Shown one piece after another: positions 62,649 through 64,000 of a DNA stretch of 64,000 nucleotides. Under the pieces are notes generated by a model. The model had not been told where the DNA came from. It saw only the letters and a list, made by a program, of their open reading frames with translations, and ran no database searches. Source of the DNA: Rhizobium sp. Root1334 (GTDB taxonomy: Bacteria > Pseudomonadota > Alphaproteobacteria > Rhizobiales > Rhizobiaceae); assembly GCF_001426665.1 (NCBI RefSeq), contig NZ_LMEY01000023.1, positions 1,687 to 65,686 of the forward strand. Reading direction: 5' to 3'. The translations under genes were made by a program, and so were the position numbers. Each line of letters opens with the position of its first letter. The first letter of the stretch is position 1.

Positions 62649-63856
62649 TGGTCGCCGAAACCAGCGCTCCGAAAACCACACCCTCCATCGGGGAATATCT
62701 CAAGAACAATATCCGCGAATACGGCCTGCTCGTCGCGCTCGTGGTTATCATGCTGTTCTTCCAGTATCTGACGGATGGCGTCCTCTTCCGTCCGGTCAAC
62801 CTGACCAACCTGATCCTGCAGAACTCCTTCATCGTCATCATGGCGCTGGGCATGCTTCTGATTATCGTTGCCGGACATATCGATCTGTCCGTCGGATCGA
62901 TCGTGGCGTTCACCGGCGGCCTGTCGGCAATTATGCTGGTGAAATGGGGAATCCATTACTCGATCGTGGTGCCGCTCTGCCTGATCTTGGGTGGTCTCGT
63001 CGGTGCCGCTCAAGGGTATTGGGTCGCCTACCAGAAAATTCCGGCCTTCATCGTGACGCTGGCCGGTATGCTCGTGTTCCGCGGCCTGACCTATCTCATT
63101 CTCCAGAACCGCCCGATTGGTCCGTTCCCGAAGGACTTCCAGTCGCTGTCGACCGGCTTCGTTCCTGATTTCCTGTATTTCCTCAATCCGGCGCCGGACA
63201 CGATCGTCAATTTCTTCTCGCTTGTCGTCGTCGTTGCCCTGGTAGCCCTGGCCATCTACTACGGTCTTCGCGACCGCCGCACCAATGAGAAACACGGCAC
63301 GGAAAACGAGCCTTTCGCGTTCTTTGCCGGCCAGATGTTCATCATTGCTGCTGTCGCAATTTTCCTTGGCTACCAGCTCTCGACCTACAAGGGTTTCCCA
63401 AACGTTCTGGTCGTCATGGCTCTGCTGATCGCGCTCTACACGTTCGTCACCACACGTTCGACGATCGGCCGCCGCATTTATGCGATGGGCGGTAATGAGA
63501 AGGCCGCAAAGCTCTCCGGTATCAATACCGAGCGCCTGACCTTCTACACCTTCGTCAATATGGGCGTGCTTGCCGCTCTTGCCGGCATGATCATCGCGGC
63601 CCGCCTGAATTCGGCAACGCCGAAGGCCGGTGTCGGCTTCGAACTCGACGTCATCGCGGCCTGCTTCATCGGTGGTGCGTCCGCTTCGGGCGGCGTTGGC
63701 AAGATCACCGGCGCTGTCATTGGTGCTCTGATCATGGGCGTCATGAACAACGGCATGTCGATCATGGGCCTCGGCATCGATTACCAGCAACTGGTCAAGG
63801 GCCTTGTGCTTCTCGCTGCCGTGTTCTTCGACGTCTACAACAAGAACAAGGGCTGA
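62648..63856 (+). CDS. gguB: Sugar ABC transporter permease GguB
   Basis: Permease of 402 residues, XylH/RbsC type, with about ten helices. GMLLIIVAGHIDLSVGSIVA, IPAFIVTLAGMLVFRGLTYL and GRRIYAMGGNEKAAKLSGIN are the family motifs. ATG 62648 overlaps the gguA stop by one base (TAATG). It forms the membrane channel of the ChvE-GguAB importer. Confidence 0.93.
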   Translation: MVAETSAPKTTPSIGEYLKNNIREYGLLVALVVIMLFFQYLTDGVLFRPVNLTNLILQNSFIVIMALGMLLIIVAGHIDLSVGSIVAFTGGLSAIMLVKWGIHYSIVVPLCLILGGLVGAAQGYWVAYQKIPAFIVTLAGMLVFRGLTYLILQNRPIGPFPKDFQSLSTGFVPDFLYFLNPAPDTIVNFFSLVVVVALVALAIYYGLRDRRTNEKHGTENEPFAFFAGQMFIIAAVAIFLGYQLSTYKGFPNVLVVMALLIALYTFVTTRSTIGRRIYAMGGNEKAAKLSGINTERLTFYTFVNMGVLAALAGMIIAARLNSATPKAGVGFELDVIAACFIGGASASGGVGKITGAVIGALIMGVMNNGMSIMGLGIDYQQLVKGLVLLAAVFFDVYNKNKG

Positions 63857-64000
63857 CCGGGTCCGGTCTGTCCTGCGCGCCGGGCCTTGTCCGGCGCAAA
63901 CTGGTGCCGGGGCGCGTTTCGTGCTGACATTTGGCGAGATGCTCCGGCCCACGCATCATAACGAGAACGGCGGCGTTGCCGCCACCAACGGGAGCATATG
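63857..64000 (+). other. Spacer after gguB and probable gguC start
   Basis: 144 bp with a hairpin GCGCCGG/CCGGCGC (63877-63897) lacking a T-run, so more likely an RNA-stability element than a terminator. The window ends in GGGAGCATATG: a good ribosome site and an ATG at 63998-64000. In Agrobacterium gguC follows gguB, so this is probably its first codon. Confidence 0.5.

Overview
The window reads as chromosomal DNA of a Rhizobiaceae alphaproteobacterium (Rhizobium/Agrobacterium group). The gene sets point there: a smo/mtl polyol cluster, a PhyR-NepR-EcfG general stress locus, a hmuPSTUV haem-uptake operon with RirA-like boxes, and a gbpR/chvE-gguA-gguB sugar locus. Coding density is high and many operon genes overlap by 1-4 bp.

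Layout. 1-5237: end of a sorbitol/mannitol operon (smoK 3' end, sorbitol dehydrogenase, mannitol dehydrogenase, a HAD phosphatase and an FGGY pentulose kinase). 5279-11156: the general stress response region, with an HWE kinase, phyR, nepR-ecfG, a second GAF/PAS HWE kinase and two envelope genes (holin-like, DUF883). Three perfect and one near-perfect GGAAC-N16-CGTT promoters lie here; one drives an unannotated C-rich small RNA at about 5310-5439. 11172-18138: haem/iron uptake (hmuV,U,T,S,P; an exported protein plus tonB; DUF2325, a small protein, IsdG-like haem oxygenase), with two TGA-N9-TCA boxes. 18221-24089: DUF423, truncated haemoglobin, a TetR/SMR efflux pair, a ThuA/Gfo-Idh pair with a frameshifted LacI regulator, and DUF4105. 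24448-36349: membrane dipeptidase plus a dipeptide-type ABC transporter, an FAD oxidoreductase, the DUF3300/DUF2950 pair and a membrane protein.

36366-51420 is a mosaic island. It is bounded by inverted TCCGnACTTATGTG repeats with extra copies at 21-bp spacing, and its right end lies about 13 bp from a tRNA-Arg(CCG) gene. It holds the debris of a Tn7-like transposition module (TnsA fragment fused to a hydrolase, TnsB N-terminus, TniB C-terminus, TniQ). It also carries an arsenic resistance operon (arsR, arsN2, two arsC types, ACR3, arsH) that replaces the middle of an FtsH-like gene, an IS66 remnant, and several other truncated genes (aldo/keto reductase, LysR, a second arsH tail).

51433-64000 returns to the core chromosome: tRNA-Arg, xylFHG with its ROK regulator and operator, an inositol dehydrogenase, small proteins, and gbpR divergent from chvE-gguA-gguB. 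The window ends on an ATG behind a good ribosome site, probably the start of gguC.
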